60,554 nt of DNA, taken from the NCBI GenBank assembly GCA_018001935.1, contig JAGNHB010000034.1, positions 1 through 60,554 of the forward strand. The letters are read 5' to 3'. Below are positions 1 through 8,761 of this stretch, piece by piece. The first letter of the stretch is position 1; every line of letters starts with the position of its first letter. The stretch comes from Acidobacteriota bacterium (lineage in GTDB: Bacteria > Acidobacteriota > JAAYUB01). The position numbers and the translations under genes were made by a program. The notes under the pieces are model-generated. The model was given only the letters and a program-made list of their open reading frames with translations. It was not told where the DNA came from and made no database searches.

Positions 1-70
1 TTCTGTGATGTTACAGAACCGAACCCTCTTCGACATCAACCGAATGAATGGAAAGAACATCCAGGCAGAT

Positions 71-97
71 AAATCGTCGGGTACCACCCGACAATTT
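71..97 (-). terminator. Hairpin downstream of the repeat-rich exported protein gene
   Basis: An inverted repeat with arms AAATcGTCGGGT and ACCCGACaATTT around a 3-nt loop lies about 60 bases past the stop of the minus-strand gene. There is only a short T run after it, so it is a weak intrinsic terminator candidate. A second small inverted repeat (TTCTGT/ACAGAA) occurs at 1-18. Nothing else is recognised in bases 1-159. Confidence 0.35.
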
Positions 98-159
98 AGT
101 GCTTGACATTACGTGGGAAGTCCAAAGGCAGCTCGAAGATGCGCTGCCGCACTCCGGGG

Positions 160-2667
160 TCACCGGCGGCGACCGCCGCGGGAACCGCTGCTGCTGCCGG
201 AGCTCTTGCGGGAACCGCCGCTGCCGGCCCGGCTGCTCCAGGAATCGTAGCTCTTCGTGCGCTGGGTGGAAGTGGCGCGGGCCTGCTGGTCGCGCTGAAG
301 CTGCTGGGAGTTCCGGGACCAGTTCGAGGACGCCGACGACCGGCCGGACGCACTCCCGGCGGTTGTTGCCTGGGCCCGGCCGGAGGCGGTCGACGTCGTG
401 CCGGCGGACGTCGCCTGGCGCGTCGAGGACGAAGTCGACGTCGTGCCGGCGGACTTCCCCTGGCGCGTCGAGGACGAAGTCGACGTCGTGCCGGCGGATT
501 TCCCCTGGGGCGTCGGCTTGTCGACGGAGTTCCACGACCCGTTGTCGTACGACTGCCACCCGTCGTCGGTCTTCTTGTAGACGTTCCCGTCGTGGGTGGC
601 GTACAGGTCGTCGTTGCGGGTCTGCCGCACGGTGGTGGTGCCGTGGTCCGTGGAGATCCCCACGCCCTTTCCCCCCTGGGAGGTCTCGTAGCCGGCGATG
701 GTGCCCCGGGAGTCGGAGTAGTGGCCGGTCCGGGCCCACTCGTCCCCCTTGGTCACCACCGACTGCCCCCAGTTGGCGTAGGGGGTGGACCGCTGGTAGG
801 TGGCTCCCCCGCGTCCCGTGGTGGGGTTGTAGCCCCGGGCGGCGTAGGCCGCCTGGCCGCCGGGCCCGTAGGCGGCCGCTTTCTGGCCCCAGGCACCGGT
901 GTAGGGGTTGTAGGCCTCGGCGTAACCGCGCCCGCCGTAAGGGCCGTAGGCGGCCGCCCCGCGGGCGTAGGTCCCGGTGTAGGGGTTGTAGGCGGCGGCG
1001 TAACCGCAACCTCCGTAGGGCCCGTAGGCGACGGCCCCGCGGGCGTAGGTCCCGGTGTAGGGGTTGTAGGCGGCCGCGCACCCGTAGGAGTACGGGCGGG
1101 GGTAGTAGACCGGGTAATGGATGCCCGGCGGGTAGTACCAGTAGGGCGGGTAATGGTAGCCCGTGCCGTACACGACGCAGGCCCCGAGGATGAACGCCCC
1201 CATGTAGCCGGCGGTGTAGCCCACGGTGACGGTGCTCGGCGTGGACTCGTACACCGTGACGTAGGTGACGTTGTACTTGGGGTTGCTGGGCGGGATGGTG
1301 TAGATCTCCTTCGGCACGCTGTCGGCCACGGTCCAGGGCCCCTTGGGGTCGGCGGCCGTGAACCAGACCGCCTGGTAGCAGGTGTAGTAGCGGGACCCCA
1401 CCTTGATCACGTCGAAGGCGGTGTTCACGGCGTAAGCCAGGGTGGTCCCCTCGATGGTCTTGAACTGCGGTTCGCCGGAGTAGACGACGTCGACTTTCAC
1501 CTCGCTGCGCTTGACTTCCACCTTGTGGGGGGCTTGGGCCAGCATGAGGGCTTCCCGGGCCTCGGGCGTCCCCGGCACCGACGCGCGGACGGCGGCCCGG
1601 GGGTGGTTGGCGGGGATCTTGGCGAAGTCCGCCGGGAGCTTGTCGCTGGCGAAGGTCCAGGGGCCCTGCGGGGAAGCGGCGCGGAACCAGCGCCCCGAGA
1701 CCAGGAAGTACCAGGACTTGTCCACGGTGTACACGAAGAGGTCGTTCTCGGTGTTGGACACCCACTGGAGCTTCGTGCCCGTGACGGGCTTGAGGACCGG
1801 CGCCCCCTTGAGCAGGATCAGTTCGGCCGGCTTGACGCTGACGTAGACGAGGGGCATTTTCGCCTTGGTGGTGGTCCGGCCGGGCAGGTTTTTCTGGACG
1901 TCCGCCCAGTTGCTCTCCTTCGGGAGGCTCCAGAGCCCCTTGGGCAGCTTGCCGGCGGGGGCCCAGGGGCCCGTGGGGGCGGGAGCCTGGTACCAGGTGT
2001 CGGTGTTGAGCAAGTAATAGTTCGGCTTACCTTCTTCCTGGAAGAGGTCCCAGTTGGTGTTCACGGCGAAGAGCAGGCCGGTGTCCTTGACGGGGGTGAA
2101 GACCGGGTCGCCGTCGAAGAGGACCAGCACCGCCGGGGTCTGGCTGTAGAGGATGACCGGCGGGTCCGGCTGCACGGGGATGGTCCGAACCTCCGGCGCC
2201 GGCGCCGCGGGGGCGGGCGCGTCGGCGGGTTCCGTGCCGGCCGGGACGACGTAGGCCAGGACCTCGTCCAGGGAGAGCTTCATCGGCGCCGACTGGACGA
2301 GCCCGGTCAGGAGCGTGGACAGCTTCCGGGCGGTGTCCTCGTCCGCGGACGGGAAGTTCACCCGGACGACCTTCTGGTTGTAGACCACCACGGTCCGCTT
2401 GGACAGGTCGGTCGTGGTCTCGGCCGTCATCTGCACGGCGGCGGGGATGCCCGCCTTCGCGCCGGGCAGCCAGATCTCCACGGCCACGCGGAAATCCAGC
2501 TTGACATAGAAATCCCACTGGTCCACCTGGGGTTGGTGGATCACCACCCGGGTCCCGTCGGGCGCGGTCCGGATCCGGGGCCACCCGGTGTCCCGCGATC
2601 CCTGGGCCAGGGCGGTCAGGCCGGCGGCAAACGCCAGGCAGACAATCATCACGGTTTTTGTTTTCAT
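160..2667 (-). CDS. Exported repeat-rich protein with tyrosine/glycine-rich and Ser/Thr-rich C-terminal repeats
   Basis: About 835 residues. The start is the ATG at 2667, which opens a clear signal peptide (MKTKTVMIVCLAFAAGLTALA); the frame stays open further upstream, but that part overlaps the preceding gene and looks like antisense coding. The body holds repeated modules in which a WY/WF motif is followed by GPW (WYQAPAPTGPW, WFRAASPQGPW, WFTAADPKGPW). Then come about three 26-residue repeats starting YNPYTG and ending near GPYGG (roughly 830-1075), and a 15-residue Ser/Thr repeat encoded by a 45-bp tandem DNA repeat (391-525). The tail is Ser/Gly/Arg-rich. Similar GPW-repeat proteins are found in Acidobacteria and Planctomycetes without firm function. 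It starts 14 bases after the next exported gene and is probably co-transcribed with it. A cell-surface role is inference. Confidence 0.8.
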   Translation of the reverse strand: MKTKTVMIVCLAFAAGLTALAQGSRDTGWPRIRTAPDGTRVVIHQPQVDQWDFYVKLDFRVAVEIWLPGAKAGIPAAVQMTAETTTDLSKRTVVVYNQKVVRVNFPSADEDTARKLSTLLTGLVQSAPMKLSLDEVLAYVVPAGTEPADAPAPAAPAPEVRTIPVQPDPPVILYSQTPAVLVLFDGDPVFTPVKDTGLLFAVNTNWDLFQEEGKPNYYLLNTDTWYQAPAPTGPWAPAGKLPKGLWSLPKESNWADVQKNLPGRTTTKAKMPLVYVSVKPAELILLKGAPVLKPVTGTKLQWVSNTENDLFVYTVDKSWYFLVSGRWFRAASPQGPWTFASDKLPADFAKIPANHPRAAVRASVPGTPEAREALMLAQAPHKVEVKRSEVKVDVVYSGEPQFKTIEGTTLAYAVNTAFDVIKVGSRYYTCYQAVWFTAADPKGPWTVADSVPKEIYTIPPSNPKYNVTYVTVYESTPSTVTVGYTAGYMGAFILGACVVYGTGYHYPPYWYYPPGIHYPVYYPRPYSYGCAAAYNPYTGTYARGAVAYGPYGGCGYAAAYNPYTGTYARGAAAYGPYGGRGYAEAYNPYTGAWGQKAAAYGPGGQAAYAARGYNPTTGRGGATYQRSTPYANWGQSVVTKGDEWARTGHYSDSRGTIAGYETSQGGKGVGISTDHGTTTVRQTRNDDLYATHDGNVYKKTDDGWQSYDNGSWNSVDKPTPQGKSAGTTSTSSSTRQGKSAGTTSTSSSTRQATSAGTTSTASGRAQATTAGSASGRSSASSNWSRNSQQLQRDQQARATSTQRTKSYDSWSSRAGSGGSRKSSGSSSGSRGGRRR
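391..525. repeat. 45-bp in-frame tandem repeat, about three copies
   Basis: The segment CGACGTCGTGCCGGCGGA recurs at 391, 436 and 481. The 45-bp period encodes SAGTTSTSSSTRQGK-like repeats in the exported protein. The DNA copies are almost identical, which points to recent expansion and possible length variation. Confidence 0.85.
830..1080. repeat. 78-bp in-frame repeat encoding YNPYTG...GPYGG units
   Basis: The motif GTAGGGGTTGTAGG recurs about every 78 bases, three full times plus degenerate copies, and encodes 26-residue units rich in Tyr, Gly, Pro and Ala. The unit nearest the conserved modules is the most regular; later ones (YNPYTGAWGQ, YNPTTGRGG) have drifted. Confidence 0.8.
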
Positions 2668-2681
2668 GGGTCCTCCCGCGG

Positions 2682-3383
2682 TCACTGCCGCTGGTAGTTG
2701 TAGTTCTCGATCTTCGCCGAGACCTTCTTCGCCGGGACGTCGATGGTGAGCCGGGCCACGTACTGGGGCCCGCCCTGCACCTGGCCGAATTCCGCGGTGG
2801 CCTTGACGGCGTCGCCCTCGAGCTTCGTCTCGAAGACGAAGCGGCGCGGGACCTTGGTTTCCTTGTCGAGCCAGTAGACGGCCCGGTCTCCCGGGTTGAT
2901 GAAGCCGCCGGCCGAAACCTGGACGGTGCCGTCCGGGGAGGGGCTCAGGGCGGCCTTGGCGTAGAAGTCCAGCATGGTGCCCGGGGAGGGCGCCATGTAG
3001 TTCTTCACCAATTCGGCCAGCTTCGCGGCCCACTCCTTGAAGTCCTCGATCTTGTTCGCCTTGATCCGGCCGCGGAGGCCCCGGCCTTTCGGTTCCTCCT
3101 GCGGCGCGCTGAGCAGGGTCTTCTGGGGCTTGCCGTCCGCGTCGAAGCGCATCTGGTAGAGCTGGGCCGGCTTGGGCTCGCCCTTGAGGGTGACCTCCAC
3201 CCGCATCTGCCAGGAATACTGACGCATGACGGTCGCATTCTGCTTGGCGTTGGCGGCGTACTGGCCGGCCATGGCCGCCGGGTCCGGCGACTGGGCCGCT
3301 ACCAGCCCGATGGACGCGCCCAGGATCGCCGCGACGAGGTTGGTCCGCATTGCTCGTAAGAAGAAGGTCGTCGTTGATTTCAT
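2682..3383 (-). CDS. Exported protein of unknown function, tandem paralog 1
   Basis: 233 residues from the ATG at 3383, chosen because AGGAGG lies 7 bases upstream and the product opens with a hydrophobic signal (LVAAILGASIGLVAAQ). The mature part alternates charged beta-like segments: QMRVEVTLKGE, a LYQMRFDADGK strand, and a conserved C-terminus with DVPAKKVSAKIENY. It resembles the gene at 3492-4157 along its whole length, so the two are a tandem duplication. The alternation of short strands recalls LolA/LolB-type periplasmic proteins, but I see no diagnostic motif. It lies 14 bases upstream of the repeat-rich exported gene and probably forms an operon with it. Confidence 0.8.
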   Translation of the reverse strand: MKSTTTFFLRAMRTNLVAAILGASIGLVAAQSPDPAAMAGQYAANAKQNATVMRQYSWQMRVEVTLKGEPKPAQLYQMRFDADGKPQKTLLSAPQEEPKGRGLRGRIKANKIEDFKEWAAKLAELVKNYMAPSPGTMLDFYAKAALSPSPDGTVQVSAGGFINPGDRAVYWLDKETKVPRRFVFETKLEGDAVKATAEFGQVQGGPQYVARLTIDVPAKKVSAKIENYNYQRQ

Positions 3384-3491
3384 CTCATTACCTCCTGAAA
3401 AGTAGGAAGAGGGGGACGCAACGGTTTTTGACGGCGCTTCCCGATCCAGGCCCCGGATCCGGGTCGCATTCATGCGTTCCCCTCCTCCCGG

Positions 3492-4157
3492 TCACTGCCT
3501 CTCGTACTTGAAGTTCTCGATCTTGGCCGACACCTTTTTCGCCGGCACGTCGATCACCAGCCGGGCGGCGTATTGCGGCCCGTTCGGCGCCTGCCCGAAA
3601 TCCACTTTCCCGCTGACGGCATCCCCGTCCAGAACGGTCTGGAACTCGTAGCGGACCGGGGCCTTCGTCTCCGCGTCGACCCAGAAGGTGACCTTGTCGC
3701 TCGGTTGGATGAAGGCGCTCCCCGAGGCCTGGATCCGGCCGTCGGGGCTTTTCGCGTAGGCGGCGCCGATGTAGAAGTCCATCATCTTGCCCGGACTGGG
3801 CGCCAGGTAATCCTGTACCAGGTCGACCAGTTTTTCAGCCCACTCCTTCGCGTCGTTGGAGGGTTTCTTCTGGGAGGGTGCGGTCAAAAGGGTTTTCTGC
3901 AGCTTTCCGTCGAGGTCGTAGCGCATCTGGAAGAGCAGGGCCGGCTTGGTTTCACCCTTGAGGGTGATCTCCACCCGCATCTGCCAGGTGAACTGCCGCG
4001 TCAGGGCGGCGTTCTCCCGCGCCTTGGCCGCGTACTGGCCGGCCATGGCCGCCGGGTCCGCCCCCTGGGCCGCCACCAGCCCGATAAACGCACCCAGGAT
4101 CGCCGCGACGAGGCTGATCCGCCATGCTCGTGAAAAGATGATCGCCTTGGATTTCAT
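3492..4157 (-). CDS. Exported protein of unknown function, tandem paralog 2
   Basis: 221 residues from the ATG at 4157, with AAGGAG about 11 bases upstream. The signal peptide (SLVAAILGAFIGLVAAQ) and the C-terminus (DVPAKKVSAKIENFKYERQ) nearly match those of the paralog 108 bases downstream. The middle has diverged more: a basic KANK-type linker is replaced by a shorter SQKKPSND segment. Function unknown. Its upstream region is occupied by a palindromic element (4176-4327), so the promoter may lie within or be displaced by that element. Confidence 0.8.
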   Translation of the reverse strand: MKSKAIIFSRAWRISLVAAILGAFIGLVAAQGADPAAMAGQYAAKARENAALTRQFTWQMRVEITLKGETKPALLFQMRYDLDGKLQKTLLTAPSQKKPSNDAKEWAEKLVDLVQDYLAPSPGKMMDFYIGAAYAKSPDGRIQASGSAFIQPSDKVTFWVDAETKAPVRYEFQTVLDGDAVSGKVDFGQAPNGPQYAARLVIDVPAKKVSAKIENFKYERQ

Positions 4158-4175
4158 TTGATTTATTCTCCTTGT

Positions 4176-4327
4176 TTGACACGGCCGAAAAGCCCGGATT
4201 CGGATCTCACGGAGGCACAGAGGCACGGAGAAGAATCATAAGGATTGTTGATTCTGTTAAATACGATTTGCATTTCTCCGTGCCTCCGTGCCTCTGCGAG
4301 AGAAAAGGTCTTTTACGATGGCGTCAA
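4176..4327. repeat. Palindromic ~150-bp element, copy A (GGCACGGAG arms)
   Basis: Bounded by TTGAC at 4176 and GTCAA at 4323-4327. The inner ends read CGGCCGAAAAGCCC and GACCTTTTACGATGG. The arms are copies of GAGGCACGGAGGCACGGAGAA and their complement, enclosing a loop with ATTGTTGATTCTG. Copies B and C have the same arms in the opposite orientation. The terminal TCAA supplies the TGA stop codon of the neighbouring gene at 4324. Confidence 0.85.
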
Positions 4328-4665
4328 CTTTCATTCGACTTCCCGGCGCTTCTTGCCCTTTCGATGGTTTCGATCCCCGTCGAATCCGAGATGGTGTCGA
4401 ACCGGATCTCGGGCTTTTCGAGGGACAACTCCAAAATCATGAGCAGGTTGCGGTACTCTTCCGAGCGGAGGTGAAGGTCCAGGCTCTCCTGGGCCCTCCA
4501 GACCTGTTCGAGCACCAGGACGTTCCTTTCCCGCAGGTCCCCCAGCAGGTTGCATTTGAGACAATTCGGGTCGTCCCGGCACAGCTCCACGACCCACCCG
4601 AGGATTTTCATGACTTCGCCGTTCTTTTCGGGGGGGATGGTCATCCGGATGCTCGCTAGAATCAT
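4324..4665 (-). CDS. Antibiotic biosynthesis monooxygenase (ABM)/YgiN-like protein
   Basis: 113 residues from the ATG at 4665. The ferredoxin-like pattern is visible: an ILASIRMTIPPEKNGEVMKIL strand-helix, a central NCLKCNLLGDL strand, VLVLEQVWRAQESLDLHLRSEEY, and a final helix. These match small dimeric ABM-domain proteins, which act on quinones or other aromatic substrates or serve as uncharacterised stress proteins. The Cys pair in NCLKCN is unusual for the family. The stop codon is contributed by the end of a palindromic element, so the last residues (GKSNES) may not be ancestral. The substrate cannot be told from the sequence. Confidence 0.75.
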   Translation of the reverse strand: MILASIRMTIPPEKNGEVMKILGWVVELCRDDPNCLKCNLLGDLRERNVLVLEQVWRAQESLDLHLRSEEYRNLLMILELSLEKPEIRFDTISDSTGIETIERARSAGKSNES

Positions 4666-5068
4666 GGGCTTCTCCAGTTCGTGTGCGGCGGTCGGTTCAC
4701 GGGTGATCTTGAAGTTCGGGGTGGCATAAAGGCCTTTTTTCGATCAAAAACAAGTCGCTTCGGGCGCAGCGCGACACTCCGGGCCGCGCACGTTTTTCCC
4801 GCGGCACGATCGTCCATCGCCCGGAGGGCGATGGTACGCGGACGCAGCGCGGCGCTCCGGGCCGCGCCCGTGTGTCCCGCGGCACGTTCGATCTTTCTGG
4901 ATGGTTTCTCCCCGCATCACGCCAGGTGATTGCGAAACGCATGCCAGAGGGAAGCCGAAGCGCCCATGGCCTGTCAACTGCCGTTGGGTAATGGGTTATG
5001 CCTGGAAATGGCGGGACAGTCAAAACCGGGAGGGGCAGGGTGATGTGTCGAAATATAGACAGAAGACG
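4666..5068. other. Intergenic region with a 47-bp direct repeat
   Basis: About 400 bases without a convincing gene. It holds two near-identical ~47-base units (4765-4811 and 4843-4890; GCTCCGGGCCGCGC then CCGCGGCACG) and, between them, a perfect hairpin CCATCGCCC/GGGCGATGG at 4814-4834. A hairpin with the same outer stem recurs at 16659-16679. Confidence 0.6.
4765..4890. repeat. Direct repeat pair, ~47 bp with 78-bp period
   Basis: Units at 4765-4811 and 4843-4890 share CGCAGCGCG, CTCCGGGCCGCGC and CCCGCGGCACG with a few differences. No coding function is apparent. Confidence 0.7.
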
Positions 5069-5079
5069 TTATTTCGACA
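5046..5079 (-). terminator. Perfect inverted repeat spanning the stop of the sigma-54 activator
   Basis: TGTCGAAATA at 5046 and TATTTCGACA at 5070 are perfect 10-bp complements separated by 14 bases. The repeat covers the TAA stop of the minus-strand regulator. No T run follows, so it may stabilise the mRNA end or bind a protein rather than terminate transcription. Confidence 0.4.
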
Positions 5080-8000
5080 TTGGCTTGTTGGATCGCCGGA
5101 TCCCCAGTTTTTTCATTTTCGAGAGGAGGGTGGTCCGTTTGAGCCCGAGGGCCTCGGCGGCGCCGCCGGGCCCGGCGATGCGCCAGCCGGTCTTCTCCAG
5201 CACGGCTGCCACGTGTGTTCGTTCCATCTCCTGGAGGTTGCCGGGGGCCTCGGCTTCCGGGGAGGCGCTCCGGGGCAGGTGAACCTCCAGGACCTTCCCG
5301 TTGCTCAGGATCATGGCGTGTTCGATCAGGTTTCTCAGCTCCCGGACGTTGCCCGGCCAGGGATAGGCCTGCAGGTCCTGCAGGGTCTTCCGGGGGATGC
5401 TCTCGATCTCCTTCCCCATCCGCTTCTGGAATTCCTTGACGATCGAGCGGACCAGGGACGGAATGTCCTCGGGGCGCTCACGGAGGGGGGGGATCACGAT
5501 GGGGAACACGTTCAGCCGGTAGTAAAGGTCCCGCCGGAATTTTCCGTCCTTCACGTCCTGTTCCAGGTCCCGGTTGGTGGCGGCGATGATGCGCACGTCG
5601 ACGCGCACCGGCTTGGTCGAGCCCAACCGCTCGAAGCTGCCTTCCTCCAGGACCCGGAGCAGCTTGCTCTGGAGTTCGAGGGGGATTTCACCGATCTCGT
5701 CGAGGAAGAGCGTGGAGCCGTCCGCCAGCTCGAAACGACCGACCATCCGCGTCAGGGCGCCCGTGTAGGCCCCCTTTTCCCGGCCGAACAGTTCGCATTC
5801 CATCAGCGTGGGCGGCAGGGCGGCGCAGTTGACCGTCACCAGCGGACGGTCTTTCCGGGAACTCAGGCCGTGGATGGCCCGGGCCGCCAGTTCCTTCCCG
5901 GTCCCGGTCTCGCCCAGGAGGAGGACCGTGGAGCCGGTCCGGGCCACCTGCTCCACCTTGCTCAGGACCTTCCGGATGGCGGCGCTTTGCCCCACGATCT
6001 CCGCGTGCTCGCCCAGGAGCCTGATCTCCTCCTTCAGGTAGACGTTCTCTCGTTCGAGCCGCTGCTGGAGGGCGCCGATCTCGTCGAGTTGCGCCTTGAT
6101 CTGCAACTCGACTTCCTTTTGTTTCGTGATGTCGAGCGACAAACCCATCAGGCGCACCGGCTCTCCGGCCGCTTTCAGGTATCGCTGCCCGTGGGCGGCG
6201 ATCCAGCGGAGGGTCCCGTCGGGCAGCAGGATGCGGTAATCGCACCGGAGCCGCTCCCCGGACTGCAGGGCCTGCTGCACCTCCCGATCGACCCGCTCCC
6301 GGTCCTCGGGGTGGATCACCCGGAAGTAACTCGCGTAGCGGACCTCCTCGTCCGGGGCGAATTGAAACAACTCCCGGCTCTGGGGCGAAACCCAGACCTT
6401 TTGGGAGTCGACCTCCAGGATCCACAGGCCGGCCCCCACGGCCTCCGTCGCCAGGCTCAGGCGCGCCTCGCTCTCGCGCAGCGCCGTTTCGGCCTTCTTG
6501 CGCACGAGGGCCTGGGTGAACATCTGGGCGACCAGTTGAAGCCGTTGGACGACAAGCTCCGGCCAGGTGCGCTCCTCCCGCATGGTGTTGAAGGACAAGG
6601 CCCCGATGATCGGGCCTCCCCCGGCCGACAGCGGGAACGTCAACGAGGTCTTGATGCCGAAGTGTCGCCAGACCTCCCGGTCCCGGGCCGCCTCGGGCGG
6701 GAGCGCCTCAAGGGAGGGGACGACGACGGTCCGGCCGGCCTCCACTTGTTGCTGGCACCAGGGGAAATACTCGTGGGTATTCATGGGGTCGGGAGGCGGC
6801 GGGCCGCCGAGGGGGCGATAGAGGTGCGTCATCGTTCCGATGCCCGGCGTTTCCGCCTTCCACTGCCAGAGCGCCGAAAGGTCCAGTCCCAGGCACTCGC
6901 AGACCCGGCGCTGCGCCTCGACGATCTCGCCGTCCACCTGGTCCGCCGGCAAATCGACGAAATGCGCCGAGGTCTCGGCCAGGAGCCGCTCGAACCGGAG
7001 CTGCCCCTCCAGTTCCAGTTGGTTCTCCCGACGTACCAGGGCATTGGCGAAGACCTCCCCCAGCAGGCGCAGCCGGGGGATGTACGCTTCCGGCCAAACC
7101 TGTTGCCGGCGGGTGTGGATGATGACGATGGTCCGGGAAACCCTGCCGCCGACCGCCACAGGGATGTTGAGCACGGATTGGTTCCCGATGGCCGCGTGAG
7201 ACTGCCGGTCCCTCAGGGCATCCGCGGGGTAGTCCTCCAGGCGGCGGACGTTGATGGGCCGGCCCTGGATCAGTTGACCGTAGCTCCACGGGAACAGGTC
7301 GGCCAGGTCGATCTCCCCCGAAACCGGCTCGATGCTCTCTCCGTAGGCGGCATGCGTGACCCTGGCCCTGGCCATGTCTTGCCGGATATCAATCAGGCCG
7401 CACCGGTCGACCTGGAAAAACGCGAGGATTTCCCCCAGGGCCTGGTTGATTTCGCTGTCGACCTGATCGAAAGGGACGGCCAGGAAACGGGCGGAAAGGT
7501 CCGACACCAGGAGTTCGAAACGCAGACGGTCTCCCAGGACCTTTTCGGCCCGACTGCGGGCGAAGGCGTTGGCGAACATCCGCGCGATGATCTCGAAGCT
7601 CTTCACGGCCGTTTCCGTCCAGCGCCGTTGCCCGCGGATGAGCGAGAAGGACAGCATGCCCGTCACGGGCCCTTCGCCGACGGACAGCGGCACGACCACG
7701 ATGGACCGGGCGTCGATGGCGCGAAAACTGTCCCGGTCGCGGCCCGCCTCCGGCGGGAGGTCGGCCAGGTCCTCGACGACGAGCGTCTCCCCGCCGAGGA
7801 CCTTCCCCAGCGTCCACGGGAAGCGGTCGCCCACGTCGATCCGCTCGGGGTCCTGCGGGCTTTCCGGAAGGCGGTTCATCTTGACCAGCATGATCCCCGG
7901 CTCTCCCTCGAGGGCTTGCCAGAGCGTGGAACGGTCGAGGTGGAGGATTTCGCAGATGCGGCGCTGGACGTCTTCGACTTTGCCGTCGATCCGGTCGGCG

Positions 8001-8143
8001 GGGAGGTTGATGAAACAGGAGGAGATTTCGGACAGCAGTTGCATGAACCGCTGCCGCTCCTCCAGGCCCTCCAGGGTAATCACGGATCGAGGTTCTGCTG
8101 CTTCAAGGGCAAACTGCTTGCTCTGATTACGACCCCTGTTCAT
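5069..8143 (-). CDS. Sigma-54-dependent transcriptional activator with three GAF domains and a PAS domain
   Basis: 1024 residues, FhlA/NtrC-type enhancer-binding protein. Order: three tandem GAF-like sensor domains (about 35-195, 205-375, 385-555), each opening with a similar LL.E.S..F..LPADQVD helix; a PAS domain with PAC (560-675, ending [10 protein letters not shown]); a coiled linker (676-710); an AAA+ sigma-54 interaction domain (716-945) with Walker A GETGTGKE, loop 1 as GAYTGA in place of GAFTGA, and Walker B LFLDEI; then a Fis-type helix-turn-helix (985-1024, [22 protein letters not shown]). No receiver domain is present, so control is by bound ligand or redox state rather than phosphorylation. 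GGAGAAGG precedes the ATG, and a good sigma-70 promoter lies at 8202-8230. The targets are not evident; I found no -24/-12 promoter next to it. Confidence 0.93.
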   Translation of the reverse strand: MNRGRNQSKQFALEAAEPRSVITLEGLEERQRFMQLLSEISSCFINLPADRIDGKVEDVQRRICEILHLDRSTLWQALEGEPGIMLVKMNRLPESPQDPERIDVGDRFPWTLGKVLGGETLVVEDLADLPPEAGRDRDSFRAIDARSIVVVPLSVGEGPVTGMLSFSLIRGQRRWTETAVKSFEIIARMFANAFARSRAEKVLGDRLRFELLVSDLSARFLAVPFDQVDSEINQALGEILAFFQVDRCGLIDIRQDMARARVTHAAYGESIEPVSGEIDLADLFPWSYGQLIQGRPINVRRLEDYPADALRDRQSHAAIGNQSVLNIPVAVGGRVSRTIVIIHTRRQQVWPEAYIPRLRLLGEVFANALVRRENQLELEGQLRFERLLAETSAHFVDLPADQVDGEIVEAQRRVCECLGLDLSALWQWKAETPGIGTMTHLYRPLGGPPPPDPMNTHEYFPWCQQQVEAGRTVVVPSLEALPPEAARDREVWRHFGIKTSLTFPLSAGGGPIIGALSFNTMREERTWPELVVQRLQLVAQMFTQALVRKKAETALRESEARLSLATEAVGAGLWILEVDSQKVWVSPQSRELFQFAPDEEVRYASYFRVIHPEDRERVDREVQQALQSGERLRCDYRILLPDGTLRWIAAHGQRYLKAAGEPVRLMGLSLDITKQKEVELQIKAQLDEIGALQQRLERENVYLKEEIRLLGEHAEIVGQSAAIRKVLSKVEQVARTGSTVLLLGETGTGKELAARAIHGLSSRKDRPLVTVNCAALPPTLMECELFGREKGAYTGALTRMVGRFELADGSTLFLDEIGEIPLELQSKLLRVLEEGSFERLGSTKPVRVDVRIIAATNRDLEQDVKDGKFRRDLYYRLNVFPIVIPPLRERPEDIPSLVRSIVKEFQKRMGKEIESIPRKTLQDLQAYPWPGNVRELRNLIEHAMILSNGKVLEVHLPRSASPEAEAPGNLQEMERTHVAAVLEKTGWRIAGPGGAAEALGLKRTTLLSKMKKLGIRRSNKPMSK

Positions 8144-8201
8144 CGCCTCGCCTTCTCCGGATCAAGCGCAACCCAAGCGTTTCATTGTCAATCCGATTCA
8201 T

Positions 8202-8230
8202 CTTATAATAAAGTTCAGAAAAAAAATCAA
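8202..8230 (-). promoter_or_regulatory. Sigma-70-type promoter for the sigma-54 activator gene
   Basis: On the minus strand, TTGATT (8225-8230) is separated by exactly 17 bases, including a T-rich tract, from TATAAG (8202-8207). The start codon lies 58 bases downstream. The local AT richness contrasts with the GC-rich surroundings. Confidence 0.65.
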
Positions 8231-8453
8231 TCCTGACGACCCCGCAAAAAGGCCTCATCCGGCAATCGTGCAGATGAACAGCAGCCGGTTTGCGGGGTTT
8301 CTTCCTTGGCGGTGCCAAGGTCTTCGGCCCGGAGGGTCGGAAACAGCCTGGGTCCGACTGTTGCCACAAAGCAAGAACAAACCCTCCGGACAGGTTGTCG
8401 GCGATCTCTCGAGACGGCGGCCGGGAGGGGTATTTGCGGCCAAGGCGGTCTGT

Positions 8454-8524
8454 CTTTGCGAGCGTGGCGCCTTGGCGAGAGCCTATCCGGATCTTGATCT
8501 CGCAAAGGCGCAAAGATCGCAAAG
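8454..8524. repeat. Hairpin element with CTTTGCGAG / TCGCAAAG arms
   Basis: The left arm CTTTGCGAGCGTGGCGCC pairs imperfectly with the right arm GGCGCAAAGATCGCAAAG, enclosing a loop that holds ATCCGGAT. The left arm and loop recur at 33696-33750. This is a hairpin class distinct from the GGCACGGAG elements. Confidence 0.65.
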
Positions 8525-8761
8525 AAAACCGGATAGCCAAGGACGCGGCCAAGGGGTACGAAAGCCCTGCGGGCAATCGTTTCGTGATGGGCAGGATGGG
8601 ATCGACGGTTGACCCACACCGTGGAGCGGAAAACGTATCATCGGCCAGTCAGCGTTCCATCTTTCCCCGCGGCGACTTGCCTGAGGTCGAGACGACCCGT
8701 TCGTGTGGTTCGTGGTTCTTTTTCCGGTTCATCCGGGTTGGGGTGTGTAATGTTGATGGCC

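Larger units (their letters stand above)
8144..8761. other. Intergenic region of ~620 bp with a hairpin element
   Basis: The region holds the promoter of the sigma-54 activator at its left end and a palindrome at 8454-8524. The remainder (8230-8450 and 8530-8760) has open frames in several directions, but none has a ribosome site, recognisable domain or consistent codon use, and I call no gene. GACCCCGCAAAAAGGCC at 8238 resembles the ends of the ~150-bp palindromic elements. Confidence 0.6.

Noticed and set aside
103..2697. Long plus-strand open frame opposite the repeat-rich exported gene
   Set aside because: High GC makes antisense frames stay open. The product is low-complexity Arg/Gly/Val, while the minus strand has a signal peptide, ribosome site and conserved modules.
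4901..8236. Very long plus-strand frame opposite the sigma-54 activator
   Set aside because: It is the complement of a gene with intact AAA+ and HTH motifs; its own product has no domain and no ribosome site.
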